Of a stretch of 64,000 nt of DNA, positions 22,248 to 34,681 are shown piece after piece. A program made the position numbers and the translations under genes. The DNA is taken from NCBI GenBank assembly GCA_038373885.1, contig JAWZYV010000707.1:186001-250000 (forward strand), read 5' to 3'. This stretch comes from Cheiracanthium punctorium. Taxonomy: Eukaryota; Arthropoda; Arachnida; Araneae; Cheiracanthiidae. The notes beneath the pieces were generated by a model. That model was not told the origin of the DNA and searched no databases. It saw only the letters and a program-made list of their open reading frames with translations. Position 1 is the first letter of the stretch. The number at the start of each line of letters is the position of its first letter.

Positions 22248-23483
22248 AATGCTAAACCATATCAGAGTAGCTATACATTAAAAAATTTATCATTAAAGTC
22301 ATAATACCTAATATAAGCTTGCTTTGCAAATAAAAATCTGAATAGCTAACACATAGTAAGAAAGTTTTATTCTTTAAATTTAAAAATGCATATGTGATAA
22401 GTGAGGTTTATGTAATCTCTCTCATTAGAACAAATTCACAGTACAATGGGATTAGAGTACATTTTGTTTCCAAATGCAAATTGCATTTGTAGATAGTATT
22501 TAAGATGTAATTTTGTGCTAGGCTTTGCACTTCTTATCTATGTAGTCGTGCAGGAGATGGTTGGGTTTTCTTAGTCAGCTTATTTGTCAGCTGATATATA
22601 GTTGCCCTTTTGTTAGTGAATGTAATTTTGTTTTTCATAAGTATGTATTTTAAATTTTGATGAAGAAAATCTTAAATGTTAAATTAATGATGCATAATTA
22701 AGATAAATGTAGAATTAATACTAGGGCTTTTTTAAATTAATCTAATTCAACCTTTCACCCCTTTTAGGGAGCACTATTTTGAATTAAAATTTAATTGTTT
22801 TTCGGGTTTTTTGGACCTGGTTTTGAATATAAAACATTTGAAAGCTTTTTTTACCTGTAATGCATGGAACATGCTTGATACTTGTAAAACCCCTTTTCCC
22901 TAGAATATAATAAAATTATATTTTATCTTATTAATCTTTGTTTTCAATCTTTTCCCTTATAGCAGCTTTCTTTTATTTAGAGTTTGAGAATTTAAATTAA
23001 TCACAAAAGGTTTTTGGGGTATACAAATTTGATAAGAATTCTTTTAATAAATCCTTTAACTCTGTTTTGATCATTCAGACCAACAAGGTAGGTGTATCTG
23101 AGAATCAGGAGTGTCTGCCAACAACAGCTTTTGCTAAAGCATCGAAGTTTTGATAATTATTGTTGTGTGGCAGTGGCAGTTTGCTAGTATGTAATTATCA
23201 AACATAACTCCCGATAACAGAGAATAAAATATGAGACTGCCTCTCCTTTCCTAGCCCAACATCTTTAGACAAAGGAACATTTTGAATTCTTTTTTGAACT
23301 GTTCAGGTCCGAACATAAATAGCAGTGTCCTGATGAGCAAACACAATTTTGGTTCTCTTCCTGTTAATGTGAGATCTGCAATCTTGTGGTAGCAGATTTC
23401 ATTTTGTGGAGCGGTTGAATAAGACCTAAATTCAGGTTGAATAATACATGCAAGTTAATTTATTTCTTAAGAATGTTAATATA
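22248..23483. other. No gene seen
   Basis: AT-rich intron DNA between the LINE and the deleted Gypsy element. I see no coding or repeat structure I can name. Confidence 0.5.
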
Positions 23484-23862
23484 TGTGGGATTGGAGGTGG
23501 CAACACCAAAGAGAAGAAGCGGTTTCGACCAAGTATGACGTCACCAGATGATGGCCTTCAAAAGCTGCTCTACCGCAAGAGTTCGACACATTGAGGGGAC
23601 TCGCTCTCGGGGCTGATCGGATGAGAAACGACAGCAGCGAATCCAGGAGCAAGCTGACGAAGACGAAGTTACCCGAGAACGAGAGTGCACAGACCTGCTG
23701 CTGCTACAAAATATTATTCCCCGCCGAATTGCCAACTTGTCTTTGTTAATTTTAATTCACGTTTTAGTTTTGTATTTTTCTTTAACTTTATTAAACGTTT
23801 TTAAGCTTTACAAGTGTTTTTAATTGTGTTTGAGAAGATCATGGATGCTTGGCGATCCCACA
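23484..23862 (+). repeat. 5' LTR of Gypsy element A
   Basis: A 379-bp LTR bounded by TG/CA within the inverted terminal TGTGGGAT/ATCCCACA. Confidence 0.93.
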
Positions 23863-24007
23863 AATGGTGTCAAAAGTGGTACAAAGATGTTTAGTGCTCA
23901 GCCCTCAATGGATCCCTGGAAGGAAGTTTTGATTTGATGCTTTATTCACTGGACAAGCCAACTTTATAAATTTACAAGGTGAGTGAAGCTATCCTCTTTC
24001 AATCAAA

Positions 24008-25045
24008 ATGAAGTTAAGTGATTTTAAAGAATTGAAATCTTCTTTGGGAACTGTGAAAGCAGCGAAAATAAAATGCTTGTATAAACTGCTGTTTGTCAGT
24101 GACGGGGACAGACAAAACAGAAAACGAATTCTTGAATTTTCAGGATTTCCATTTCTGATTGAGAGTTTGGAGTTTAAAAATAAAGTTCTTAAAACTGAGA
24201 GTGATTTTTCAATAAATGAATTGATTAGTATTTGTGATGTTCTGTGCCTTGAAAGTGAAGGTTCTTTAAAAGAACGAGCCATTAGAATAATCTCGTGCTT
24301 GTGTGACTTGTCAGTCCTCGAGAAAAGTATTGTTCATGATGAAATTGAAAGCGAATTTGAGGAACCACAGTTTTGTACCTTAACTGAAAACCCTCCTAAT
24401 GTCGAAATTAAAAGCACAATAGAAAATGTTTCAAAATGTAACTCCAATCGCCCTCCCTTGCAAAGTCTGAATACAAACCATGAAATAGGGTGTAAACCTA
24501 TCGTAAGTTTTTTTGATATTGAAAGCATTGTTGCTCCATTTGCGGGTAATTCTTTTGAAAATGCTGAAATGTGGCTGACAAATTTTGAGGATGTTACTAA
24601 CATGTTTAAGCTGACCGATTTGCATAAATTAATTTTTGCCCGAAGGTGCATGACTGGTAAAGCTAAATTATTAATTCAAAGCGAAACAAAAGTGAATTCC
24701 TTGGATAAATTTAAATAGCTGTTACTTGCTGAATTTGGAGCATGTTTTAATTCTGCTGATTTGCATGAAATGCTACAGAAGCGAAAAATGAGGAAGAGTG
24801 AATCACTTGAGGAATACTTCTTAATCATTAAGCAATTATGCTCGAGGGGTCATGTAGAAGATTCGGCTTTAATGCAGTATGTTGTAAATGGAATCAATGA
24901 CCCTATTCCAATAAAATCATTTCTATATGGCTGTGGGGATATTCAGGAGTTTAAACAAAAGTTAAAGATTTATGAGAAGTTACGTTTGGCTCACGAAAAA
25001 TCGAAACTCCCCTCCCCCGAGAGCCGACATTTGAAGAAACGTTGA
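24008..25045 (+). pseudogene. Gag of Gypsy element A (one internal stop)
   Basis: Gag forms the particle that packages element RNA. One frame runs from ATG at 24008 to a TAG at 24716 and continues in the same frame to 25045. The region from SIVAPFAGNSFENAEMWLTN to YEKLRLAHEKSK has the capsid-like order of arthropod Gypsy gags (a FxG...W...F start, ...ARRCMTGKAK..., then ...SLEEYFLIIKQLC). The N-terminal 150 residues are less typical. The stop replaces one codon only, so it may be recent. The zinc knuckles lie in the next frame (25047 on). Confidence 0.8.
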
Positions 25046-25046
25046 C

Positions 25047-25761
25047 TTGTCTAAATCCGAACTCTGTTGCTTTAATTGTGGATTTAAAAATCATAAAAGT
25101 TTACAGTGTCCCAACAGAGATCAGGGTCCTCGTTGTTTTAGCTGCTCGACATTCGGTCATAAGTCATTTGAATGTCTGAGGGTTGAGGAAGCAAATCTTG
25201 ATAAAGAGCATTTCCACGTGATCGACAGTCCTTCCCAAAACTTCATAGTTACAGATGTAAAACTTTGTTCCATGAACTTAAATTCGTTGATTGATACTGG
25301 AAGTCAGAGAACACTTTTGAGAAAACGAATTTATTATAGAATAAAAAGAAATATAGAATTGGAATCAACAATCAAATATGACGCTAACTGGTGTGGGAAC
25401 AAATATGACGCTAACTGGTGTGGGAAAGTCATTGGTTAAACAGATTGGATACTTTAAAGCTTTAATTGAAATAGATGATGACACATTTAATACAGATATT
25501 TTTGTGATTACTGATGATTCAACTTCTTTTGATTTAATTATTGGCACTGATGTAATAAACCAAGGTACACTTACAGTTTCGCCTAATGAAATATCATTAG
25601 TTAAAACCAAAGAAGCAAGTATAGTTAATGTAATTGATACTTTAGAAATAGATTCGCAGTCTAACAAACACGAGAACATGAATCCAGAAACACACTCTTT
25701 AATTGAAAATTATGTGCCCAGAAAACCAAAAATAGTACATGCCAAGATCAAAATTAACTGA
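25047..25761 (+). pseudogene. Gag zinc knuckles and protease of Gypsy element A
   Basis: The frame from 25047 carries two CCHC knuckles, CFNCGFKNHKSLQC and CFSCSTFGHKSFEC, which bind RNA, then the aspartic protease active site LIDTGSQRTLL. After a frame change around 25375-25439 the protease continues (ALIEIDDDTFNTDIFVITDD, then FDLIIGTDVI, the flap-to-IIG part). A 27-bp tandem duplication (25374-25400 and 25401-25427) lies exactly where the frame changes. Confidence 0.82.
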
Positions 25762-26218
25762 TGATGAAGATAAAAATAGTTTGGATATAATACATGTCAA
25801 TGCTTTAAGCAGAAATCCAGTTTATTTAATAACCACAGATGATATAACACTTAAAATAATTAAAGCTCGGAACATAGCCGAATGTATAAAAATAAAGCTT
25901 TTAAATACAGAAATGCAGTTTGAATCAGTTAACAAACGAAACAAGTTGAGAAAGGGAGTGAAACAAGAAATTGTAAAAGTCAAAGATGAAAATCGCAAGA
26001 CTTCTAAATTAAGACTAAGGAAAGCTGACAAACTTGAGGTCAATAACATTGTCACTATAAAACGTACTCAACAAAATCCAGGCTTGAACTTAGGGCAGAG
26101 ATTCCTAGATTCACATTTAGCAGCAAAAGTAAAATCTAACGATAGCTATGTTGTGCAGAAAATTGATTCATTGTGTATGAGTGCTTCCGCTGAAAATATG
26201 AAAATGTGGCTCGATTAA
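25739..26218 (+). pseudogene. Fused remnant: RNase H end joined to integrase C-terminus
   Basis: This 159-aa frame starts in sequence that would follow the protease, jumps to HVNALSRNPVYLI (the HVDALSRNP end of Gypsy RNase H), then to an integrase C-terminal region: NIVTIKRTQQNPGLNLGQRF and the closing ...SASAENMKMWLD (like CAEHMKPW in relatives). RT, the RNase H core, the zinc-binding HHCC and the DDE core are missing between them. So more than one internal deletion shaped this copy. Confidence 0.75.
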
Positions 26219-26656
26219 ACTTAATTTAAAAAAGAAATGTGTGTATCCCGAGTAGACATTCCTAACTTCGACATCTACCTTCCCGAATGTGACTTTTCTA
26301 CCCGAATTGTGTCATTTTAAAACCTACTCTGAAAGCAGCAGTTTACTGAAGAAAAATACGTTTAATCTAACGCCGATTTTGCTAAGACTGGTTTTTCAAT
26401 CGGTGTTTTCTACTGGAGACGTACGAACTTGAATGTTCAAGGTGGAACTGAGGTCTGGCTGAGATGTGAGAACTTTTTATGAACATGTTACTGCTCTTTC
26501 CATTTTTCTTTCAGACTTCTCAATTGAATTCCAATGACGCTGACCGCAGGTGAAATCTGACGCTTGGGTTCGAATTCCATAACGATTGGCTTGGGACGGA
26601 TGAGTAGATTCAACCTTCGTGGCGATGAGGACACTGCCGTCTAGGATGGCCGAGTG
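26219..26656 (+). other. Untranslated 3' part of Gypsy element A
   Basis: Non-coding stretch between the last frame and the 3' LTR, similar in placement to a 3' UTR. No gene. Confidence 0.6.
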
Positions 26657-27035
26657 TGTGGGATTGGAGGTGGCAACACCAAAGAGAAGAAGCGGTTTCG
26701 ACCAAGTATGACATCACCAGATGATGGCCTTCAAAAGCTGCTCTACCGCAGGAGTTCGACACATTGAGAGGACTCGTGCTTAGGGCTGATCGGATGAGAA
26801 ACGACAGCAGCAAATCCAGGAGCAAGCTGACAAAGACGAAGTTACCCGAGAACGAGAGTGCACAGACCTGCTGCTGCTACAAAATATTATTCCCCGCCGA
26901 ATTGCCAACTTGTCTTTGTTAATTTTAATTCACGTTTTAGTTTTGTATTTTTCTTTAACTTTATTAAACGTTTTTAAGCTTTACAAGTGTTTTTAATTTT
27001 GTTTGAGAAGATCATGGATGCTCGGCGATCCCACA
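26657..27035 (+). repeat. 3' LTR of Gypsy element A
   Basis: A 379-bp partner of the LTR at 23484-23862. A cluster of changes lies around the GGACTCG...AGGGCTGAT segment; the rest are scattered substitutions. No clean polypurine tract precedes it. Confidence 0.93.
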
Positions 27036-28450
27036 TATATGGATGAGAAATTTTAAGACATGCACGAAAAAAGTACCTTGTGCTTATACAGTTGAAAATC
27101 AAATTTTAAGAGTAAAAGATAAAAGGTGGCAGGTATGCAACATGGATTAAAGAATCATCAATTTCGAACCTTTAGAACTGACAACAGAGAAGAAAGCAGG
27201 TACAAAGGAAGTGCTTGCTTGGCTTAGAAAAATCAAGCTCCAAAAGGAAGGAAAAGAAAAAAAAGGGGGTGGAGGAGGGAGGGCTGAAAAGCTGTCAAAA
27301 GGCTCCAATCTTCATTTTGATTCTTTTGTTTTCTGGTAAAAAAATATATCATGATAAGGAATTAAACTAATGTACTTTTTTTTGCTGTTTATTTATTTTT
27401 GTGCTGTGGAAAATGTGCAACCTGCCAGATGTCTGTGTAACTGGGAACTCCTTTTAATCCAAACAGTCAAATTTTCCTAAAATATAATGAAAAATTGTTT
27501 TCTCTCTAACACTATAACTTTCAATTCTATAAAAGCATACAATGGGAAAGGGAGGAGGGGGGGGGGCGATTAATTTTTTTTCTTTTAATGAAACAATTTC
27601 AATTTTAATTGAAAAGTAGGAAAATTAAGAAAAGAAGAAATGAGTTTTGAAAAATCAGGAAAGGCAAGAAAATAAGGAATAGTACAACCCCTCGAACAGA
27701 TATTATTTTTTCTTCATTAGAAATAATACTGATAATCACTTTTAGATTTTAACCACTGTTTACGAAAATCACATTAAATTCCAGGCGATTCTTGTAAACT
27801 TATTGTTTTGCTATCATTTATTATTGATAAATTATATTTTGATGATTGTGATCTTGATTATTTATTGATAAAATACACACAACACTATACAACAGGATGA
27901 CCACAAAACAAAGCAAAAAATATTTGCAATATAATTAAATGATACATGTGTGATTGAATCGCATTCGAACAAGCAGATAATGTATTAGTCAGACTGACTG
28001 GCAGACAAGTTGTTTCATGATGTATCACATAGATAGATGGTTCAATGTACCAAAACAAACTAATTCTAGTTTAGAAGCCTACTCATTGTTATATTTGAGA
28101 TATTAAAAAATACCATGGTGCATAAAGCTCTAAATTTTTTTTTTTTTTTTTTTTTTTAATGAAAAATAGACAAAACATTTAAAATGGCACTTTTCAACAA
28201 TATACCAAAGGTCAATACCCAAATTTCACATAAATACAATAAAATTGCTTTAATAAAAACTTTGAACTTTCATGACTAATGATGGATATAAAAAGGCTGA
28301 TCTTCACCCACCTCCTTTCAAGAAACACCATACTACAGATATGTTCTAGTTCAAATTTTACCCACAAATAATGAAGGATAATTAAGTGTAGAACAGGAAA
28401 CACAAATTAACAAATTAAATACTATAACTTTTTTTTTGGTATGAACATAC
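27036..28450. other. No gene seen
   Basis: AT-rich intron with a G-rich run near 27540-27570 and a T tract of about 24 at about 28134-28157. Nothing recognisable. Confidence 0.5.
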
Positions 28451-28601
28451 TTCCTTCCCATGTGCAATGTAAGAGATTTAAAGCTCCTTCCACTTTCTTC
28501 CAATGTGGCAGATGAAAAAATGCATACGCTATTGCTTCACTGTCACCCCTTTTCAATATATGTTCAGGAGGTAATATGAGGCTTTTCATTTCTAAAAGAT
28601 A
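28451..28601 (-). CDS. ST7: ST7 exon H
   Basis: The longest exon here, 151 bp, with acceptor ...TTACAG and donor GTATGT. It encodes [50 protein letters not shown] plus one base. It matches ST7 almost residue for residue. The downstream intron to exon I is 24.6 kb and contains most of the transposon load of the left half of the window. Confidence 0.97.
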
Positions 28602-29417
28602 CTGTAAAATATTACGTTAGTCATATAAAATGGAAAAACAGTTACTGAAAATAAATATATAAAACGGTTCTCATATAAAAAATCTATTAATGGAGTTACA
28701 GAAATTCATTTTTCAAATTGCCCAATTTTTCCTGGCCAATCATACAACTAAGAGTTATTAACATACACACATGATCAAATATATTTATTTTTAACAATTA
28801 TTTTTGCACTATAAAATCAATTGATTAAATCTTTCATCAAAAAACATTTCTTTTTAAAAAAGAACTTGTATCCTCATCAAATCACATTTTCAGATTTTAT
28901 TGTTTAAATCATCTTCAGCTACTACTTAGCAGCTGTACAAATTGTTGTCTGTAACAAAATTTCTAGAGAAAAAAATTAATAATAACAATAAAATGAAATT
29001 GACTTTTTAAATTTTTAGATTTTTCTTCTTTGTCTTAATCTTACTCTAACTTAGTTCTTATATTTATGTTTCTGTCACAGGCAAGATGTCAATTGTACCC
29101 TCAGAACTATTTTTTACGACATATGCTGAAAAATAAAATGAATAATTTTAATGATTGCAGAGTAAACATTTTATGTTATGTGCCTCATGATTTTATCACT
29201 ATCATTATTATTTTAATAAAGAAAGTAATAATAAAAGATGTTTGAAAATTAATCCAAGATATTCTACGGAACACGCAAATCAACAATTGTAAAAATATTA
29301 ACACAAATTCCGAAGATTTCAAAAGACTTGCATCTAGTTTTGGATTACTCATCCATCATTACAATAGCATATTAAGCAGCTAAAATGCTTAATTTTAGCT
29401 CTATAACTTTTACATTA

Positions 29418-29481
<64 letters not shown>

Positions 29482-30526
29482 TACATGCATACACTGTGCT
29501 ATACTCATGTAGACTAATATATTAAAAAAAAAAATTTTGAAGTACAATTTTGATGGTATACATGGGAATGTGATCAGTTGTTAGGCTAATACATATAGCT
29601 CAAACTGTTAAATATGATTTTTTGAAAACATCGAATAAAAAAAAATTTAAAAAGGCATGATGCGTTATATAGTCATGAGAGGCACATGGTGAGGAATTTC
29701 GATAAAATCTAATAAAATTAAACATAATAAATTAGAAGATGTCAAATAAGAGGTAAAAGAAGGGCAGTGAAACTTCTATGAGCAACCACATCTATTAAGC
29801 AATCTTCTCCTCTAGACCAATTTTTTACTTTATCTACTTAATGTTAAAATATCCTTTAGAAGAGACAATGTAGCAGGAGCAAAAAGGCCTTTTTCAAATA
29901 AATAAAATTTTACTTGAGTTCTTTTAAGAGACTGGAAAAATTACTTATTTAGCTGAAATACTAATAGAAGTGAACATCTTAGAATACACAGGTACTCACA
30001 CTATCAAAGAATTTTTAAATAGAAAAACTAGAACCACTTTAATGCTGAACTTTTTTTTTCATTGCATTAAACTGGAACATGCAGCACAATGGTGCCATGT
30101 AACATTTATACGGTTAAACTAACAGCAAACATTTCTAACTTTAATTTTTATTGATGCTATAAATATCAAAACCGACACACCCAGCAATAACTTACAAGCA
30201 TGAAATTGCAAGAAAATCTACAATATACATAGTTACTTAAAGCAATAACGTTAACCTAAAATTTGTATTTTGGTTATTGTAATAATATGTTGCATAAGTT
30301 TCCCTTTTGTAACTTTTTCTTAAATAGCAGAAAAATGGTTCACTCATTTACAAAAATCTAAAAGGTACTTAATTTGTTTTACACACACAGGAGCTGGCCA
30401 ATGTCAACAAAGGACTGACTACATTACTGCAAACATTTTTTAAGTTGACTCATAAATTGTTTCTTTAAAAAGAACACAGCATTAACACAAGTTAGCAACA
30501 AAGAAAAACATTCAAAAGAGCCATAC
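28602..30526. other. ST7 intron G-H; (AT)n(GA)n microsatellite
   Basis: Intron of 1925 bp. A compound microsatellite, (AT)n at 29425-29454 then (GA)n at 29455-29481, is the only structure I can name. Confidence 0.7.
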
Positions 30527-30629
30527 TTTTGGCACGTGGGGGTTAAATTCAACTGCTCGATGAATGGCTTCTACTGCATTCATTTCTGCAGTGCTTAACC
30601 CTCGCTTTGATGCAACATCAGGAGAAAAT
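30527..30629 (-). CDS. ST7: ST7 exon G
   Basis: A 103-bp exon, acceptor ...GTGCAG and donor GTATGG. One base completes Lys, then [34 protein letters not shown] in 34 codons, ending in phase 0. It matches ST7 [35 protein letters not shown] degraded partial copy of this exon lies about 300 bp away at 30823-30888 (see the separate entry). Confidence 0.97.
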
Positions 30630-30822
30630 CTGCACATATTGCAAAAATGAATTCATTACTGAGAACTGCAAAATAACACAAATATTAATAAAACACATTT
30701 TTTTCCTTCTCTCCCAGAGATATACAGAAGAAATAAATGCATTCTGTTATCATTTAAGTAAAAAGTAAAATATATTTAAAATATTTATTAGTTAGTAGAA
30801 ATTATGTTGTGTAAGCAAGCTT

Positions 30823-30888
30823 GGGACCATATTTCATTGGCACATGGGGGTTAATACAATTGCTCGATGAATGGCTTCTACTGCATTC
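30823..30888 (-). pseudogene. Degraded partial duplicate of ST7 exon G
   Basis: The minus strand repeats the 3' half of exon G and its donor region. A 28-bp stretch encoding AVEAIHRA at 30861-30888 is identical to 30554-30581. The rest differs by single-base changes and a 1-nt loss, and the donor GTATGG has become ATATGG. The 5' half and the acceptor are absent. It sits inside the intron upstream of the real exon, so it is best read as a local duplication that decayed, not a usable alternative exon. Confidence 0.8.
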
Positions 30889-33624
30889 TTGCTTGCTAGT
30901 TCCACAAATATATTTACCTTTAAATTTACCATTTTTTAATGCAATAGCTACAAGATTACTCTTGACGAAATATGCATGCAATAAAAAAATAAACACTTGG
31001 TTCCTTTAATACAGTAGAAGACTTGATCTACTTTGCTAGTAGCACAGCATTGTTAGGGACCAATGTCTATGAATTTCAGAAAATGCACGTTTTTTGTTCA
31101 TTAAACTGAGATCTGTTCAAAGACTGAATCTATTGGACAATTGATCTTAAAGATAAATGACATACATTACATTTTAATGCACAGCATAAACTTAATAAAT
31201 AACTAAAAAAGGGACTATTAATTATTTTAACCCTTGTCCTTCCTATTATAACGATTTTGGCACTTTTTAAATACAATGATATTTATTCAGGAACTGTTAA
31301 GACTCTAAAACAGATCCAGAATACCTTTTTGAATTTATTTTCAAATAATTAGTTTTCAAGTCAGACTTGGAATTGCTCATTATACTTGTGATGAATGTGT
31401 TAATGCCAAATAAATAAACTACAGTAGGGGACCTGAAATCCAGAATCATGAAAATTTTTTGAAACATTAATTTTTAATTTAAAATATACATTACAGAGCT
31501 AGGAAATGGAATTTAGTTTCTTGAAATATCACAGAAAAGTCACCCGTTTAGGAAAAAATGGGAATTGGGACAAAATTTTAAACACTAGTGTGAAAGAGAG
31601 GCGAAAAAAGGGAAATATCAATTTTGTCAGTCTGCAAGAAACTGACTTTTGGGTGAAAAAACGACATTCCCTGGCTAAGCCATGAAAGGAGGAGTAGCAG
31701 AAATCTGACTCCCAAATATTTTAGAATGCTATTAAATGTTTATATTGCAAAATTGAATTAATTTTGATAATTGAATAATTAATAATTGAATAATTGCATA
31801 TTCACAGATTGAATTAACAAATTGTTATAACAAATTGAATTAACAAATTGAATAATTGCATATTCACAGAAAATGCAATTACCTTTGCAACTTTGTAAAG
31901 TTAAATAAAATAAAGTGTTACAAAATAATAACACACTGACTTCTTACATGATTTTACAGCTCTAGACTAAGTGGATAATAAAAAAATAAAATCAAAAAGC
32001 GTATGTCATTTTGTCTGTTTGTCACAGTTATACTAAAAATTTACAGTTGTTGCATTTGTTTGAGAGCATTTCAATTCTTATGCACGAACTTTTTTTACAT
32101 CTCATTTTACACAACACATGAAAATACCAGACTATTTTTAACTTAATTCGAAGATAGTTTATTTTTAAATAGATAGTAGCAGTACTCAAATATGTGTATT
32201 TGTGATATGCATTGTGCAATTTTAGCTCACTTTTTTTATTTATGTTCAAAGAAAACTTAATAAATATTTATTTCTTTTATGAAGAAGATTTAGTAAAATT
32301 CTTCTTTAGTACATATTTTTAATGATTCCCTGTTTACTATGAAACACACATTCAGTCACAATAACTCTGAACGTTGGCTTTTCCCAGAAATTTTACACTT
32401 TTTTTAGCTAAAAAAATGTCCAAAACCTTCAAATGAATGCATATATTGTACATGCACTTATTTTTATACAATTTTCTGGGATAAAAAATAGGCACTTTTA
32501 TGACAGTTTTCTTGAAAATAATGTGACCATTAAGGGGTTAAAAATATTAACTGAATCATTAGCAGAAGCATTTTTTTAAGCATTTGAGCGTTATTAATTT
32601 CAGGCACAGATTCTTGTGAACTCAAAAAATTGCAAATCACATTTCAAGGGTTCCCAGATAATGTCAGTGAAACGTCAAAAGTCACCAAGGCAATTTTTGG
32701 CAATTTATAACCTAGTTTAGCACTAAAATTTAAGTCCTCAAAACTGAACACAGTTTGGCAGTATCTTCAATATTTGCCGAGAAACTGCCAGATACTACTG
32801 TTTAACACTATTCATGGCGCAGCATATGATTTGATATATTGCACTTTCCAAATCTATAATTGTTAGAAGTCTGGCAGCGTGCCTTATGTGACACGCTCAA
32901 TAAAACAATTTAACAAATTCATATTTTTATTATTATTTCTGTCACGAATGAAAACCTAAGAACACATAAACTAAAATTAATCAACATTTCAAAGAAAAAG
33001 AAAAGTATATGGTTAATAGGTTAGTGTTATTGTTAGTGGGAGTATAAGAGTCTATAAAGGTATCAATATCGGTGTAAATAAAAGTAAGTGTATTTAGAAT
33101 ATGCCTAATGAAGATTGAAAAATCGTTTTAGTAGCAGATTTTAATACAGATTTCAATTTCAATGAAACATTTTATGCAATAAGGAAGACAAATACAGCAT
33201 ACTCAATACTCATGAACCATGATACTTTCCAAGCAGTATTTATAAAAGTGATGTACAGTTAGAATCCCAGTGGAAGAAACACTAGATAAAATATTTTTTT
33301 TTAAATTGTCTGCAACTTTTGGATGTATTTTTCCCCACAGCAGTATGCAGACATACCCTGCACTGTCTCCATGATACCATGAGAAAGGCTGTTTATCTTT
33401 TGTGCAGACAAGCAAGCATTTATTGTGAATACACATGTCAGACCTCTGCATTCTGTGGCCACATTAAACATGATATTATTATGTGGAGAGGGAGAGAGGG
33501 AAAGAAAATGATTAGAATGGCATTACAAAATAAGGTTGCATGCAATTTGCTTAGATGCAAAATAGTTTTTAAAATATTCAGAACATTTTTAAGATGCCAC
33601 CTAAATTAAGATATTCAATGGTAC
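30889..33624. other. ST7 intron F-G, left part; pieces of an unclassified repeat
   Basis: AT-rich. A short direct repeat (AATTGCATATTCACAG) occurs at about 31794-31809 and 31855-31870. Segments 32680-32800 and 33010-33250 belong to a dispersed repeat family also seen at 53855-53975 and 57442-57870. Confidence 0.5.
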
Positions 33625-33864
33625 CAGTGGCGGATACAGAAATTTCTTTTGGAAGGGGCTAAATTTTTAAAAAAGCTTATTTAAAATGTACTATAAAACA
33701 AAATTTTAGTCTAAACCAATGTGCATGCTTTTGGGAGGGGCTAAGTTATAAAACATGATAATTTTAGCTATTTTAAGTGCATAATAAAGCAGAATGTTAA
33801 CCTATAGCAATCTCTTTTGGGGGGGGGCTGAAGCACCCTAGCCCCTCCCCTGGATACGCTACTG
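33625..33864. mobile_element. hAT-like MITE with perfect 8-bp duplication
   Basis: A 240-bp element flanked by AATGGTAC (33617-33624 and 33865-33872). Inverted ends: CAGTGGCGGATAC and, from the right, CAGTAGCGTATCC. The interior has GGAAGGGGCTAAATTT, GGGAGGGGCTAAGTT and GCCCCTCCCC, as usual for this MITE type. Confidence 0.9.
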
Positions 33865-34183
33865 AATGGTACCAAACCTGTGCTATAAAAGATCTGAACA
33901 GTTCTGAATCTAACAAGCAGTTGAACCAAGAAAATGTGCCCACAGAAAATGAGACAAACACTCACTGCAAGTAACGAGTAATTTTGAAAATGAAAGATTT
34001 AATATTGTGAAAACAACAGCGATAGCCAAAATATATATACTCCAGATATTGTAGGGATGATCACATTGCAAAATGAACTAGGTATGAAGATAGAAAACTG
34101 GTAAAATCTATAACTAATGTTATACAAGAAATACTAAGTTAAGTTCACATAATTTATATTAACTTCCAGTTGGTACAGTAATA

Positions 34184-34681
34184 CCATATTTACTCACGTA
34201 TACTGTACACTTTTTTCAAAAATTTAACGAAAAAAACTCCGAGTGCACATTATACATGAAATAATATTTTACAGCTGCATGTAATTCATGATGTATGTAT
34301 GAATCAAGAAATTTATTCATAGTGGATAAAACTGAAAAATTCTTTCTCAATTAAAGTACTGCAGTATCTTTATTTTATTCATTACTTTTTTATATGCAAA
34401 ATTACTAGTAATATTTTTTTTTAATTTTTAATTAACACTAGTACCAGCAATGCGAATTGCTATCAACACAGACTTTATTATCCCTGGCATAGTCAATGAC
34501 CTCTTAAATGATAACATCTTCAGTTCCATCCATTCAATTGAAAATTCAGTTACTTTCAAATTCACTTGCATGTCAAATTCATGGTGCAGGTATATAGAAA
34601 TAAAAACATTCTCCTGTTTTTCTAGTGAAGTACAGGATGTGCATTACATATGCATGTGTGCTATACACAAGTAAATACGGT
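34184..34681. mobile_element. MITE-like element with ACCGTATTTACT ends
   Basis: Left end ACCATATTTACTCACGTATA and, reading in from the right, ACCGTATTTACTTGTGTATA. The interior has no open frame of note. The target duplication is unclear (AAT on both sides at most). A similar right-hand end occurs near 60741 (ATACTCGAGTATATATGGT). Confidence 0.6.

Larger units (their letters stand above)
23484..27035 (+). mobile_element. Ty3/Gypsy element A, internally deleted, with paired LTRs
   Basis: Two 379-bp LTRs (23484-23862 and 26657-27035), both TGTGGGAT...ATCCCACA, flanked by the 4-bp duplication TATA (23480-23483 and 27036-27039). By eye they differ at about 11 positions (about 97% identical). A primer-binding-site candidate TGGTGTCAAAAGTGGTAC starts 2 nt after the 5' LTR. 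The 2.8-kb interior keeps gag, the protease and a short C-terminal stretch of integrase, but RT, most of RNase H and the integrase core are gone. It lies in the giant ST7 intron, antisense to the gene. Confidence 0.92.

Noticed and set aside
26560..26585. GGGTTCGAATTCC as a tRNA B box
   Set aside because: No A box at tRNA distance and it is in the 3' part of Gypsy element A.
29425..29481. (AT)n(GA)n tract as a possible regulatory element
   Set aside because: A plain compound microsatellite inside an intron; nothing suggests a GAGA-type regulatory role beyond composition.
33203..33609. Open frames of 82 and 96 aa near 33.2-33.6 kb
   Set aside because: Cysteine-rich readings of intron and repeat sequence on both strands, no splice context matching ST7, no family match.
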